64,000 bases of DNA from Pictodentalium vernedei (Eukaryota; Mollusca; Scaphopoda; Dentaliida; Dentaliidae): positions 254,195,113 through 254,259,112 of the forward strand of contig CM062289.1 in the NCBI GenBank assembly GCA_031216915.1. The letters run 5' to 3'. Made by a program: the position numbers and the translations under genes. A model generated the notes under the pieces. The model worked only from the letters and a program-made list of their open reading frames with translations, was not told the origin of the DNA and did no database searches. Positions 45,801-57,880 of this stretch are shown piece after piece (positions within the stretch are counted from its first letter, which is position 1; every line of letters starts with the position of its first letter).

Positions 45801-48333
45801 TAGCTTAACTTGACAAAGTCAAGATAAGCTATTGCCATCACGCGTGCGGAAGTCTGTTAGCCTGTGAGTCTGTTCACATTTTCCTTTAGCACGGGCTACA
45901 CCCCGCAGTTCTTGTCTGATCGTCACAAAATTTCATATGCAGGTTTGGGGTCATGTCTAGATGAGAACGCCCCCTTTTGGTCGCGATCGGTCAACCGGTA
46001 TGGCTGCCTGAGCCCAAAACCTGAAAACCATTAGCACAGTCTACAGGTCATATTTATGAAGGGATTTCATTGTAACTTGGTAGGATGCCTCTGTATAATG
46101 CCTAGATGAGAACGTCCCCTTTTAGGCATGATCTGTCAACCGTGATGGCTGCCCAAGCCCAAAACCCAAAAACTTTTAGCACAGTCTGCAGGTCATGTTT
46201 AATATGGAGGGATTTCATTGGAACTTGGTAGGATGACTCCTTATGATGTCTAGATGAGAATTTCCCCATTTAGGTGTGATCTGCCAACCGTGACGACTGC
46301 CCAGGCCCAAAACCCGAAAACCTTTAGCACAGTCTACAGGTCATATTTATGAAGGAATTTCATTGTAACTTGGTGGGTTGACTCCAGATAATGTCTAGAT
46401 GAGAACGTACCATTTTTATCGCGATCATTCAGCCTTGATGGGTGCCCGAGCTCAAAAACCTTTAGCATAGGCAAAAGGTGATATTTATGGAAGGATTTTA
46501 TTGTAACCGGTTAGGTTGACTCCATATAATGCCTAGATGATCACATCCCCTTTTGGTCGTGATTGGTCAACTGTGATGGCTACAGGTGCCCGAAGCCCGA
46601 AAACCTTGAGCACAGTCTACAGGTCATATTTATGAAGGGATTTTATTGTAACTTCGTAGGATCACTACAGATGATGCCCAGATGAGATTGTCCCCTTTGG
46701 TTACGATCATTCAACCATGATGGCTGCCCGAGCCCAAAGCCCGAAAGCCTTTAGCACAGTCTACAGGTCATATTTATGAAGGGATTTCATTGTAACTTGG
46801 TAGGTTCACTTCATATAATGTCTAGATGAGAATGTTCCATTTTGGACATGATTGGGCAACTGTGACGGCTACAGGGGCCCAAAGCCCGAAAACCTTTAGA
46901 ACAGTCTACAGGTCATAATTATGAAGGGATTTCATTGTAGCTTGGTAGGATAACTCCAAATAATGTCTAGATGAGAACATCCCCTTTTGGTCGCGATCAT
47001 TCAGCCTTTATGGCTGCCCGAGCCCAAAGACCTTTAGACTCCATATAATGCCTAGATGATGACATCCCCTTTTGGTTGTGATTGGTCAACTGTGATGGCT
47101 ACAGGTGCCCGAAGCCCGAAAATCTTGAGCACAGTCTACAGGTCATATTTATGAAGGGATTTCATTGTAACTTTGTAGGATCACTCCAGATGATGCCCAG
47201 ATGAGATTGTCCCCTTTTGGTTGCGATCATTCAACCATTATGGCTGCCCAAGCCCGAAGCCTGAATACCTTTAGCACAGTCTATAGGGCATATTTATGAA
47301 GGGATTTCATTGTAACTTGGTAGGTTTGACTTCATATAATGTCTAGTTGAGAATTGTCCCCTTTTGGACACGATTGGGCAACTGTGACAGCTACAAGGGC
47401 CTGAAGCCCGAATAGTACAGTCTACAGGTGATATTTATGAAGGGATTTCTTTGTACCTTGGTAGGATGACTCCAAATAATGTCTAGATGAGAACGTCCCC
47501 TTTTGGTCGCGATCATTCAGCCTTGATGGCTGCCCGAGCCCAAAACCCCAAAACCTTTAGCATAGTCTATAGGTCATATTTATGGAAGGATTTCATTGTA
47601 ACCTGTTAGTTTGACTCCATATAATGCCTAGATGATGACATTCCCTTTTGGTCGTGATTGATCAACTGTGACAGCTTCAGGGGCCCAAAGCCCGAAAACC
47701 TTGAGCACAGTCTACAGGTCATATTTGTGAAGGGATTTCATTGTAACTTCGTAGGATCACTCCAGATGATGCCCAGATAAGAGTGTCCCCTTTTGGTTGC
47801 CATCATTCAGCCCTGATGGCAGTTTGAGCCCAATGCCCAAAAACCTTTAGCACAGTCTACAGGTCATATTTATGTAGGGATTTTATTGTAACTTGGTAGG
47901 TTGACTTCATATAATGTCTAGATGAGAATGTCCCTTTGGATGCAATTGGGAAACTGACGGCTACAGAGGCCCGAAAACCTTGAGCACAGTCTACAGGCCA
48001 TATTTATGAAGGGATTTCAATGTAACTTGATAGGATGACTCATTTTGGAATAATTTCACTGTAACTTGGTAACTTTCGTTGATATGCATTAACTGTGAGG
48101 GCCACATGCATTAACTGTGAGGGCCACATTAACCCACCCCTCAGCTCTTTAGTACAGTTTACACCTCTCATATTATTTTTATCAAAAACATAGCATGCAG
48201 GGAACAGAAATGAACATATTCCCAATTATCACAATTCTTGTCTTATTTCATAATCCTTTCATAAACATTGAACATTATCCGTTTCATCAAACACAACACA
48301 CAAGTTAAGCTACAGTCTCATTGACACTTTCAT
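45801..48333 (+). mobile_element. Gamma-3: minisatellite element, about 14 units
   Basis: Head TAGCTTAACTTGACAAAGTC pairs with AAGATAAGCTA. The core has about 14 units of about 150 bp with CCTTTAGCACAGTCTACAGG, TCATATTTATGAAGGGATTT, CATTGTAACTTGGTAGGATG, AATGTCTAGATGAGAACGTC and CCCCTTTTGGTCGCGATC. Tail CAAGTTAAGCTACAGTCTCA, TTGACACT, TTCATT. The core unit differs from that of gamma-1 and gamma-2, although head and tail agree. Confidence 0.8.
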
Positions 48334-49467
48334 TTGAGATGTGCACAGCTATAACTTTCATTTTTTTCTGACAACTGACACCGAGTAGATTTTCTTATCA
48401 ACCTACCTTACAATTGTTTACAACAGGCTTGCACCATAGTGGAAGTCCCTAATTCAGAAAAATACTCTCTATTTTCTTTCACCCCAAGCGATTTGGGAAA
48501 GAAAAGTGGTGCAAAAGCACAAAGAAAAAATAAGCCAAAACTGGGTCGAGTGTGATCGGCGCACACCCAGTAGGGGACACTCTTTGCCTTGTACTAATCC
48601 ACAGCTTCCGGAACCAGTGCGCAGACGTATAACCAACGTGTCATTCTTTTTTTTTCCGCAAGCTTACAGGATGCAGATCGTTTTGCTCATCAACAGTGAT
48701 ACCCTTGACTCGATGTTAACAATGTTTCCTTTTCTGAATTGTGGATTGATTGCTGTTTTTTCACTATCCAGACATACAGGGCTGTGTTTTTACATATTCT
48801 CTTGATCATTCACTGTATTTTTCGTGATAAATCTCTATACCGATTTCGCGCAGAAATTTCGCATACCATGCTGTTTCGGTCTTTTGTTCATTAATGCTAA
48901 CCCTTTGAGTTCTGCTTTTATCTGAGTTATGTGTCAGCTGGGGGCTGTTGTGGCAGCTTTTCTCCCCTCTGTTGAGGGTAGAATATCTGCCAGTTCCCTT
49001 TTTGGCTGTTGGGGTACTTTTCTGTTCCCCGTCGGGCCTTTGTTTCCTGCCACCTTACTCTTGTAGCTGGGGGTGTCCTGTTTTATTTTTTCTTTCGTTG
49101 TGTTCACCTTCCCATCTACATTGCTCTCACCAGATATGCCTAGGACGATTCCCTGTGGGCCATTTTCGTTGTCTTAGCATTGTTGAAGTTTCCCATTATT
49201 CATGCTCCACTTTATTTGGGTGTTCTATTGAAAGACCCTGTGGGCTGGGTGGTCTTCCACCTTTTGGGCTTCAGTCTGTTGTGTAGTTTGGGCACATGCC
49301 ATTTTCTTCCAATGCCCGCGGGAAGGGGAACGCAATCGTTCGGGGCCTCACGATTTCTGGGCCTTCCAATTTGACTCTGTCTGGAGAGAGTTATAGCCCC
49401 TTCTGGGGGTTCTGCAGTCTTTTTCTGAGGTGGATACCACGGTAGCTGCTGACTTTCTGGTGAAGAG

Positions 49468-51154
49468 ATGCCTGGTTCTGGGACTACTGTCACCCTCCAG
49501 TCGACATCTGAGGCTGTCACTAGGGTTGTGACTCCTCATTTGGAGCCAAGCTCGGTTGCTCTCTCCATTTTTCCGCCTTTGTCAGCAGATACTGATGTAT
49601 CCGCTCCTGCTGCTGCTCCGTCAGTGACGTCTTCGGTCTCCATTTCAGCCAGCCTCGGCTTATCCCTGCAGGGGTCTGTAGGGATTTCTGCTTCTTTGGA
49701 CGTGGGATATCGGCCTCAACCTTCCCTGGCTTCAACTTGGCAAAGTCAGAAGTGGTTGCCAGCCGATCCCTCAGCCGTCGAGCCCAGCATGCTTTGATTT
49801 GGATTCAGATGACCATGGTGGGGTCACCGTGGACTCTGTTGCATTCCTGTCCATGCACCCTGGTCCTTCGGCCAATTTTGCGGGGGCAGCGTATTTTTGT
49901 GCAGCCTGGACCTTCTGTCCCTCAGAGATCCGCAGCGACTCTCTGAGTTCCCGCACTTCAGATCCTCGGTGTATTTCATACCCCTATAAGCATCTGTATT
50001 CAGATGTTTTGGCTGCCACCCGTCGCCCCGCGTCAGGTGTTCTAGAGGATCATGGCCCTTCACTGGTTTAGAGGGTCAGATGCGAAGCCACTTTGCTGGG
50101 CTTTCCCACATCGAACCGGAAGATACGGGTTGTGAGCTTAGGGAGGCCCTCTCCTTGCTCACGCAGGTTCTTTCCAAGAGCCTACCTGTTGCCTCCGGCT
50201 TCTAGTGGCTTCCAGGCGCCCTCCGCGGCACCGACTCCTGGGATTGGAAGCAGGCCGGCCGCTGCTTTCTGGTCCACCTGGTGTTCCTACACCATGGGAG
50301 GCATCGGCTGGTATGCCTGACATGGGCTATGTGTCTTCCGACTCAGGCGATGGGTCAGACACACCTGAAGTTAGAGCCATCAGTCTTCTGACTTGTGGGC
50401 GGCTCTTGACTTTGTGTTTGAGTATCTTCAAACCGTCAGACCAGTTTCAGCCAGGCCGCGATCATCGGTCACATGCCTACAGCCTGTGGAGCAACCTGCT
50501 TCTGGGCGCCTTCGACCATACCAGTCGATACAAGTGGTCGAAGCTTTTGCAGTATTGGACTCAAGGCCGAGTTCCAAGGCTATGAAGACTTCGTTCTCCA
50601 CTAGGCTGATACCTTTTTGCCCTCTGTGCGTTATCGTACCTATGATTCTGCCAATCTGTCAGTCTGCAAGACTTTGATAGTCTTGCATCAGGACTCCAAG
50701 CCAATGTCGGTCGTTATTCCCATGGCGACTTTGGAGTCCCTGTTGGGCTTATCCTGAGTGATGCTAGGCATGCTGTCTCTCATTTCACGTCGTCTCTGCC
50801 TTGGCTGCTTATCTGCCTCCAGATAAGTTTGACAACATACAGGCTCCTTTGCATGTGATCTCTAAGACGCTCATGCATCTTACTCACACGCATGCCTGTA
50901 ACACGGCTAATTTGGAATTAGTTCGCCGGGACGCTGTGTTGGACACAAGCCATTCCCTTCCTGAAGGGCAGGGCGCTGCTCTTCAATCCGCTTCTTTGGT
51001 GGGTCCGCAACTATTCCATGATTCTGTGGCTACAGTCCGGGATGATGTCCTGAGTCATTCTAAAGATCAGCTGCTGCTTCGCCAGCTTGATCTGACTTCT
51101 ATTGGAGGCAGGACCATTCCAAGCCTAACAAAGGCCCTTCTGCTTCCTCTGTGA
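49468..51154 (+). pseudogene. DIRS-B ORF1 (gag-like), broken
   Basis: Ser/Pro/Ala-rich N-terminal half (PPLSADTDVSAPAAAPSVT, 49570-49625). The C-terminal half is carried by the frame at 50801-51154: PPDKFDNIQAPLHVISKTLM, ACNTANLELVRRDAVLD and PQLFHDSVATVRDD, equivalent to the NMELIRHDGALL and HTLFDDKLSLVYDE blocks of DIRS-A. Several frameshifts and stops lie between the two halves. Confidence 0.65.
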
Positions 51155-52170
51155 AGCCAAGGGCTGATCCTCCTGCTTCTGCTTCTTCCTCTTACTCACG
51201 TGGTAAGGGTTAGCATCGGCAGTCCAGAGGGAGGTCTCAGGATCCTTCATCTAGCAGAGGAGGTGGTTTCTCCTCTCACGGGCCTTGCCGGGGCTCAAAA
51301 TGAAGTTCCTCACCTCGATTTGTCCCAGGTTGGAGGAGGGATATCCGTATTTGCAGACCGTTGGGCCACGATCACATCCGATCCTTGGGTGTTAGATGTT
51401 CAGTCCAGTCTGCGGATATCCTTTCAGAGGCACCCCACTCTGTCGAGAGTGCCTCTTCCAGCCCAAGTTCCTTTAGACATTTCACGTCGGGAACTTTTGA
51501 TCACGGAGATAGACAGTCTTCTGTCAAAAGGGGCGACCGAAGTCATCAAGAACATTCATTCAGTCTGATGTTATCCCCCACCTCTTCTTGGTGCTGAAGA
51601 AGGGTGGCCAACTCCGACCGGTTATCAATCTGAGTATCCTGAACCAGTCTATCATTGCACCCAAGTTCAGCATGGAGACTTTCAGGTCCGTTCGCCACTC
51701 CATTCACCAGGGAGATTTTACTTCCAGCATCGACCTGGGGGCTGCTTATTTTCACGTTCCAATTCATTGGACATCGCAAAAGTATCGCAGGTTTGCTTTT
51801 CTGGGGGTGAATTTACCAATTCAAAGCCATGCCTTTCAGCCTCAACAAGGCTCCTTGGGCCTTCATCCAACTGATGTCACATGTGATAGCCTTCCATTGC
51901 ACTCAGTATCCTCCAGAGGCACACAAATACAGCTCTTCTAGAGTCAGATGTCGATACACTTGAGCCTGCACATGTCGCTAGGGTTCAGAGTCAACGAGGA
52001 GAAATCGGACCCGGTCCCTTCTCAGTCGTTTTGTCATCTGGGGATGGACTTCTGTACTCAGCTGAATATGATGGCGGTTCCCTGGGCAAGTGCTGTGATT
52101 CTCTCGGCTTTCGCCATGACTCTGACCCAGTCCATGTCTGCGACAGCTTGGAGTATTCTCCATCTGCTGT
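51155..52170 (+). pseudogene. DIRS-B reverse transcriptase, active site lost
   Basis: Starts with VFADRWATITSDPWVLDVQ (51343-51400), the usual DIRS pre-RT segment, then KGGQLRPVINLSILNQSII, PKFSMETFRSVRH and TSSIDLGAAYFHVPIHW (the Asp of motif A is present in SSIDLG). After a frameshift: MPFSLNKAPWAFIQLMSHVI. Where YLDD should follow (about 51915-51935) the sequence reads HKYSSSRV in one frame and LLESDVDTLE in the next, so the catalytic aspartates appear to have been deleted. It resumes as SLGFRVNEEKSDPVPSQSF. Inactive. Confidence 0.8.
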
Positions 52171-52179
52171 CTCTGTGGT

Positions 52180-52960
52180 TTGGTGACCGATCTCATTCCT
52201 CTAGGTCGGTTGCATGTCAGACCTCTCGAACACTTTCTCAGTCGTTGGAGGCCAAATGTCGATCCTCTGGATCTGGTGCTTCAGTTACTAGCATCTCTTC
52301 ATCGTCACCTTCTTCCCTGGATGGATATTCAGTGGATTATGCAGGGAGTTATGTTGGACTTGCCCATGTCTGATCGTGTTCTGATGGCTGATGCCAGCGA
52401 TCTTGGATGGTGCACGACATTGGATCCTCTGGTCTTTCCCTTCACGGTGTATGGGAACAGGATCAAGGAGCTTCTTGCTCTTCTTCTGAGTTTCTGGCAG
52501 TGGATCCCCCACCTTTCGAATCGTCAGGTCCTTCTGTTGTCCGACAATTCGACAGTGGTCGCTTACATTTGGAACTAGGGCGGCACGCACTCAGTTCCCA
52601 TGTACGAATTGGCTCAGGATCTTCTACTGCTCGGTCAGAATGTCAATGCCGGAGTGGAGATTTGTCACATTCCCGGTCGTCTGAATGTCCTAGCCAACTC
52701 CCTGTCCCAACGGGGCAGGTTCATTTCCACTGAGTGGATGCTTCACATAGCAGTATTCCAGTCGCTTTGCGATCTCTGGGGTCGTCCCCACATCGATCTT
52801 TTTGCTACCCATTGGAACCCTCAGGTGTACGCTTTTGTGTCCCTGTGTCAAGATCCTCTGGCTTTCGCCATAGATGCTCTGTCACTTGATTGGAACAGTC
52901 TAGTCGACCTATGCCTTCCCGTCGGTTCTGATTCTACCTCAGGTTCTAGCCAAGATACGA
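52180..52960 (+). pseudogene. DIRS-B RNase H region, one internal stop
   Basis: Ribonuclease H fold that would degrade the RNA template. First Asp in VLMADASDLGW, Glu in RIKELLALLLSFWQW, second Asp in LLSDNSTVVAYIWN; then TAG at 52576-52578, after which the same frame runs on with PMYELAQDLLLLGQNVNAG, HIPGRLNVLANSLSQRGR and HIDLFATHWNPQVYAFVSL. The catalytic D-E-D set is intact, better than in A (SEN) and C (SNN). The stop appears to be a single base change. Confidence 0.82.
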
Positions 52961-53279
52961 ACCTGCAGTTGTTGAATCATTCTGATCGCTCCCCTGTCGC
53001 CTTAGCGGGTGTGGATCAATCAGCTCCGCTCTCTGTTGGCGGCAGTTCTGGCACATCTTCCTCTACATCACGACCTTCTTTGCCAAGGTCACCTGAGGAA
53101 GTTTCACGTCGACCTGACTTCATTGTGCCTTCATGCATATCTTTTGTCAGGTCTGTATCCTCCGTAGAGGTTTTTTGAGACGAGCAACGGAGTGCATTTC
53201 TTCTTCAAGGCTGCACTCCACTGGTTTGGCCTTTACGGCTAAGTGGTAGGTTTTCTGTCGATGGTATGCTGATCACTCT

Positions 53280-54215
53280 GTTGATTATGCCGATCCTTCG
53301 ATAACACAATTGCGGAGTTTCTGGTATATCTGTTTGATTCTTGGGGTCTCCAACCTGCTACCATCTAAGGATAAAGGTCCATGCTTTCGGAGACCTCTTC
53401 ATATGTGGGAAAGCTTCATATCGGCACTAATCCGTATCTCTCGAAGCTTATTCGGCACTTTTCTTTTGGAAATGCCTCGGATTTTGCAGCTTACCCCAAG
53501 TATCTTTCTCGGGTGCTGCTTTGCTGCTGGGGAGAGGGGGGGGGGGGTGGGGGGGGGGGGGGGGGGTCACGTTGTTTGACCCTTTACCCCAGGTGGATAT
53601 GCATTTTTCTCAAGTACAAGACAGCTTTTCTGATGGCTTTTGCCTCAGCCTGGAGGGTTAGTGAGCTTCACACCTTCTCTGTTGATCCGGCCTTTTTCAG
53701 GAGCTCCGCCAACAGTGTTACTTTACCACTGATTGCTCCTTTCTGACCAAGAATCAGATGCCAGAAACTACTCCACCTCCAATCTGCATCAGGGCTCTTC
53801 CTTCTGCTGAGGGTAATCGCCCTTTGCTCTGTCTGGTTCGTGCAATTTGCATTTACCTCAACTGGACACAGTTCATTAGGAAAGGCAGGAAAAGATATAT
53901 TTCTGTCTCTTATCTCTGGTCGACAGAAGATCTCTCCCCAATCTATTTCTAGATGGATTTGTCTTGCTATTCGCACGTCATACGTTCATCAAGCGACTGA
54001 CGATTGTATTACCAATTGCTTTTCTTCCCACAAGGTGCGTGCCTTGTCTACCTCCTGGGCTTGTGCCAACTCCATCTCAGTTGTCGGATGTTATGCAGGC
54101 AGCCTGCTGGAAAAATGCTTCTACTTTCTCCACCTGTCTGCTTCCGTTGCAGGAGCAGTCTGCAGACCTTTTTTTAGGCCCTCTTTGCTTCTGCTCAGGC
54201 CCTCATCAACCCTAG
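53280..54215 (+). pseudogene. DIRS-B tyrosine recombinase, poly(G) and Tyr loss
   Basis: KYKTAFLMAFASAWRVSELH (about 53610-53670) carries the first catalytic Arg. Upstream, the expected linker is replaced by a 31-base G run (53536-53566, one T). After stops come FIRKGRKRYISVSYLWST and the H-x-x-R box HKVR (54029-54040, followed by ALSTSWACANS). In a shifted frame QAACWKNASTFSTCLLPLQ aligns with the segment that carries the catalytic Tyr in DIRS-A (WMHPSSFTKFYLRN); the Tyr column reads Leu here. Inactive. Confidence 0.78.
53536..53566. repeat. Poly(G) tract, 31 bases with one T
   Basis: Sense-strand G run inside the DIRS-B YR frame. Confidence 0.9.
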
Positions 54216-54775
54216 CCATGAGGGTTCTTGCAAGGTCAGTTCCAGCCCTGTTTTTGGTACTGTCCTTTCTGTCTGTGTGTCACACAGGGCCATATGCCTC
54301 ATCTCCCATTGTCATTTACTAATGGTTGTGATGCTATGGTTTTATAGGCCTAGGGAACTCTTCTTCTGTCCACGATTCCTGCACAGTCGGGTTATGTGGG
54401 GGTTGGTTATGTGATTCCCTCTTCCTATTGTGTCTATTCAGCCTGTTGTAAACAATTGTAAGGTAGGTTGATAAGAAATTAAAATTTTTTAGTAAATTTC
54501 CTTTCTTATTATACCTACTGCAATTGTTTACGTGGAGGCCCTCCCGTCTTCTTTTTCGGGTAAGAATCCTTCTTCCCCACTAATCACATAACTCCAATGT
54601 TGGTGGATTCAATAGAATGGCACATTGGTTGGGAAAGAAGAAAATAGAGAGTATTTTCCCGAGTTAGGGACTTCCACTGTTGTGCAAGCCTGTTGTAAAC
54701 AATTGCGGTAGGTATTATTAATAAGAAAGGAAATTTACTATAAAATTTAAATTTTCTGTCAACCTCACTGCTCTA

Positions 54776-55042
54776 CTTGTTAAAGCTTTTCCTTTCAAGA
54801 AGTTTTAACTGATTGAGTATTCTTTCACCTTTGTATTAAGTTTATTTCTGTGGTTTCTGTATATGCCTCTACCTGTAACACATAAATTTACTCCCAGGTA
54901 TTATTTTCCCCCGGTCCTTGCTTTCCTCTTCACCAGTTGAGAATTTACCCACCCTCCACCTTTGCAATTTATCTACCGCTTGCTTTTGTTTTCATTTAGT
55001 TTGAGTCAACACTTATCCCTGTACTTTTCCTGTCGTGATTAA
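54776..55042 (-). pseudogene. LINE-2 RT thumb fragment
   Basis: A minus-strand frame gives YLGVNLCVTGRGIYRNHRNK, then LNTKVKEYSIS (54905 down to 54815), matching the YLGV-x-G-x-H...K signature that follows the catalytic FADD motif in LINE RTs. Stops upstream and downstream show decay. It is bounded by the TTAA (55039-55042) of the piggyBac MITE and the CTTGTTAA (54776-54783) of the hAT element, so it is the middle piece of the split LINE. Confidence 0.68.
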
Positions 55043-55119
55043 CCCTTTACCCAACATAATGGCCAAAACCGGCCAGTGCTATTCACAAAAATCGCCAATT
55101 AATTTTCATTATATTTTTA

Positions 55120-55300
55120 TACTGTACCAATGACCCAGACTTAGCTGGTGCTAACTCTAAAATATCTAGGGCCAAATGCAAATTTTACCCCAATCCCAAA
55201 AATTTGCATCTAAAACCGAAAATTACATGTCCTATATGGTCCTCCATACTTTTACCCCACTGCGCATGCGCAGTGTCAAGGAGGTCTCAAAACTGCTGCC
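55120..55300. repeat. DIRS-C left ITR with NRF-1-like palindrome
   Basis: Complement of 61795-61995: CCAATGACCCAGACTTAGCT, CTAACTCTAAAATATCTAGG, ACATGTCCTATATGGTC, GTCAAGGAGGTCTC. Contains the perfect palindrome TGCGCATGCGCA at 55261-55272. Confidence 0.87.
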
Positions 55301-56402
55301 AAAAGTTATTCTTTGTTTGGCCCTCAATTCAGTTACATGTGACTGATATTTGTGCTTGTAAATCTCAGTTTTAAGGATGCCAGTTGCATAATTATGAGAG
55401 AAATGGTGGATATATGGTGGAAATAGAACGTGGAGAGGAAAAAACAGTGGAAACAAATGTTCAGGGCTGTAACTTATAATTATTTTACGAAATTATTCAT
55501 GTTACCTATTTTCGTGGCATGACCTTATTGTGGTCATTCTTGCTATGAATTTTCCATTGTTTAATCAGTGTTTCCTCTCTCCATTTCCTTTATTCCCCCC
55601 AGCTATTCTCCCATGCTTTTGGCTTATTTTTTGTAATGTTTATTACTAAAAATTTTTGGGAGTTTTGGCTTGGAAACAGAATTATTTTCTCTTTTTTCCC
55701 CATGTTTACGTCCTCACCCTAGGGGTGTTTAGGCATTTTAGTCTGCATCTATCATCTGATGTTCTACAGTTTCTTCTCTGGAAGCTTCTGTTTTGCATCA
55801 GATAGTGTTTAAATTGGTAACTGATTTCGGGCCATGTTTGTTTTAGTGCCTGGAGTCATGTTTCCGGGTTGTTGACACTTTTGCTTATGTTGACAACTGT
55901 TACTTCTGACAATGATTACTTGTCTTCTGCTTAATTTAGTTCATAGCAAGATACATTAATATTGTCTGTAAGTGTTGCATTAATTTTTTCAAAATGATTT
56001 AAAATTTTTGTCCACACTTAGGCTTTTTTGGGCCCAGGGTTCCCATTGGGAACTTGGGCTCTTTTTTTTTGAAAATTATTTTCCTTTGAAATGTTATAAT
56101 GAATTATAATATATTATGTATATTCATTTCAAGAGTTAGTGCGAATAATATGACGGTGTATATTTTTTTCTGGTTGAAAAAATATTCTTCAATCATAATG
56201 CGAGGATATCTTCCTCTAATTCACGAGTTCATTGTGTTTCTTATAGTCAGTGTAGTCGCATTAATTCTTGCTCTGTGTGTGTTGATTGATATGACAATGT
56301 TGGAGACGTGTGTCACGGTATTTTGTTGCGGTGAGAGGTCCATTACGGTCCTCTCTCCGTACGGTCACAATATATTATCAGTTTCATTTTCAGAACTCAG
56401 AG

Positions 56403-57880
56403 TGATGTTTCCGTGATGTCTTCAATAACTGTGTCTCCGTCGTTGCAATATTAGGGCTAGCGGGAAGTGCTCAAGGTATTACGACAATTGCTGGGAGTTA
56501 GCTAGTTCTATCGAAGGCATTGTCGCCCGCTAGTCCGCCCGGTGTCGCGACCATTCACCAGGAAAGAATGGCTCAGCACCCGGGTTAGTCCATTGCAGTC
56601 CAGGGAAGCAGATTGGTTGATGCGAGCACTATAAACTTCAGATGTGCACACCCAGCAACGACGGATCCGAGGATAGTACAGAGGAAGCCTGTCAGTCCGA
56701 TAGCTAGCTCGTCCAGGTCCCCGGACTGCGAGCGAGAGAGGCCCCCTCTCTCTTGCATCAACATCTGTTTTGCGATGTTGTTGTATGTTGTTAGTTTAGC
56801 CGGAGCTTACGTCCACTCCTCCTGTTCGGGACGCTCCATCGCATGACAGTCCGATGCGGCTGTTATATTGGCTTCCTCATCCTCGTCAACACACACAGAC
56901 CGCACCTTGGCTATGTGACCACAGATTTTCAGGAGACGTTCGCATATTATATAAATGCAGGATTGAACGTCCATGCTGCTCTTCTTCGCCGACCAAGGAA
57001 TACACATCGACCAGGTCACTCCATCTGCTAGCCAAGGATAAGAGACCATTCCAGTGGGGACGTTCGCATATTATATAAATGCAGGAATTAACGTACCGGT
57101 AGCTTCCAGCAGATAATTCACGTAGGACCGTGGCTCCACAGGCACAGGTCTCATTGATTAACATAAACAAGGTGATGTTACCATGATGTCTTCGTAAAGT
57201 GTGCTTCCGTTGTCACAGTCAAATGAAGAGTTAGTGGCTAAAGTGCTCATGTAGATACGTCAGTTGCCTGGAGAGTTCCCTAGTACTATCGATGGCATTG
57301 GCGTCCGCTAGCTCGGCCGGTGTCGCGACCATTCACGGAATGGCTCAGCACCCGGGTTCATCCGTTGCGGTCCAGGAAGGAGATTTGGCTGTTGCGAGCA
57401 CTATAAAATATAATGTGCACACCCAGTGATGAGGGATATGAGGATGGTACGGAGGAAGCCTATTGTCCGGTTCCTAGCTCGTCCTGGTCCATCCGGGCTG
57501 CGAGCGAGAGAGGTCTCTCTCTCGTATTACAACATCTGGGCTCAGATGTTGTGGTACAAAACGTTCCTCAGTTGGAGTATACGTCTACCGCTCGGGACGC
57601 TCCGTTACATAGACAGTCCAGAGATACTGCTCTTTCGGCTTCCTCATCCTCACGGCAGCACACGCGACCGCACCTTGGCTATGTGACCTGTGATATTCAA
57701 CCAACATCGCCGATCAGGGATTATACGGCGACCAGGTCACGCCATCCGGTAGCCAAGGATACGAGTCCTACATTCTCCGGATGTGTTCGCATATTAGAGG
57801 TATGCAGGAGTGAACGTCCAAGGAGCTTCCAGCGGCTAAATCCTATAAGACCGCAGCTTCACAGGCCTCTGTTGCGGATA
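56403..57880 (+). repeat. Tandem duplication of DIRS-C ORF1 start
   Basis: 56403-57169 and 57170-about 57880 are diverged direct copies. Shared blocks in order: GTGTCGCGACCATTCAC, AATGGCTCAGCACCCGGGTT, GCGAGCACTATAAA, GTGCACACCCAG, GCGAGCGAGAGAGG, CGGGACGCTCC, GGCTTCCTCATCCTC, CCGCACCTTGGCTATGTGAC. Confidence 0.82.

Larger units (their letters stand above)
48392..54750 (+). mobile_element. DIRS-B: second DIRS family, 6.4 kb
   Basis: Has its own ITRs: 48392-48500 and 54640-54750 are complementary (TCAACCTACCTTACAATTGT, CAGGCTTGCACCATAGTGGA, AAAATACTCTCTATTTTCTT). The ICR is at 54447-54545, with the two ends back to back (GTTGTAAACAATTGTAAGGT ... TTATTATACCTACTGCAATT). ORF order is ORF1, RT, RNase H, YR. 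GC content is visibly higher than in DIRS-A and C. All ORFs are frameshifted. No target duplication, as expected for YR integration. Confidence 0.85.
44701..54775. mobile_element. hAT-like element carrying gamma-3 and DIRS-B
   Basis: The left end TAGAGCTGTTCGGTTGTGAA and the complement of the right end, TAGAGCAGTGAGGTTGACAG, are matching imperfect inverted repeats, flanked by exact 8-bp duplications CTTGTTAA (44693-44700 and 54776-54783). Without gamma-3 (2.5 kb) and DIRS-B (6.4 kb) it would be about 1.2 kb. 45000-45800 belongs to it and contains a 127-codon minus-strand open frame (45202-45585) with no recognisable domain. Same family as 14265-14568. Confidence 0.7.

Noticed and set aside
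45950..48050. CRISPR-like regular array
   Set aside because: Eukaryotic context; units of about 150 bp are repeats throughout, with no unique spacers and no cas genes.
48506..49374. Plus-strand frames as host genes
   Set aside because: They lie in the DIRS-B leader between ITR and ORF1 and have no recognisable domain.
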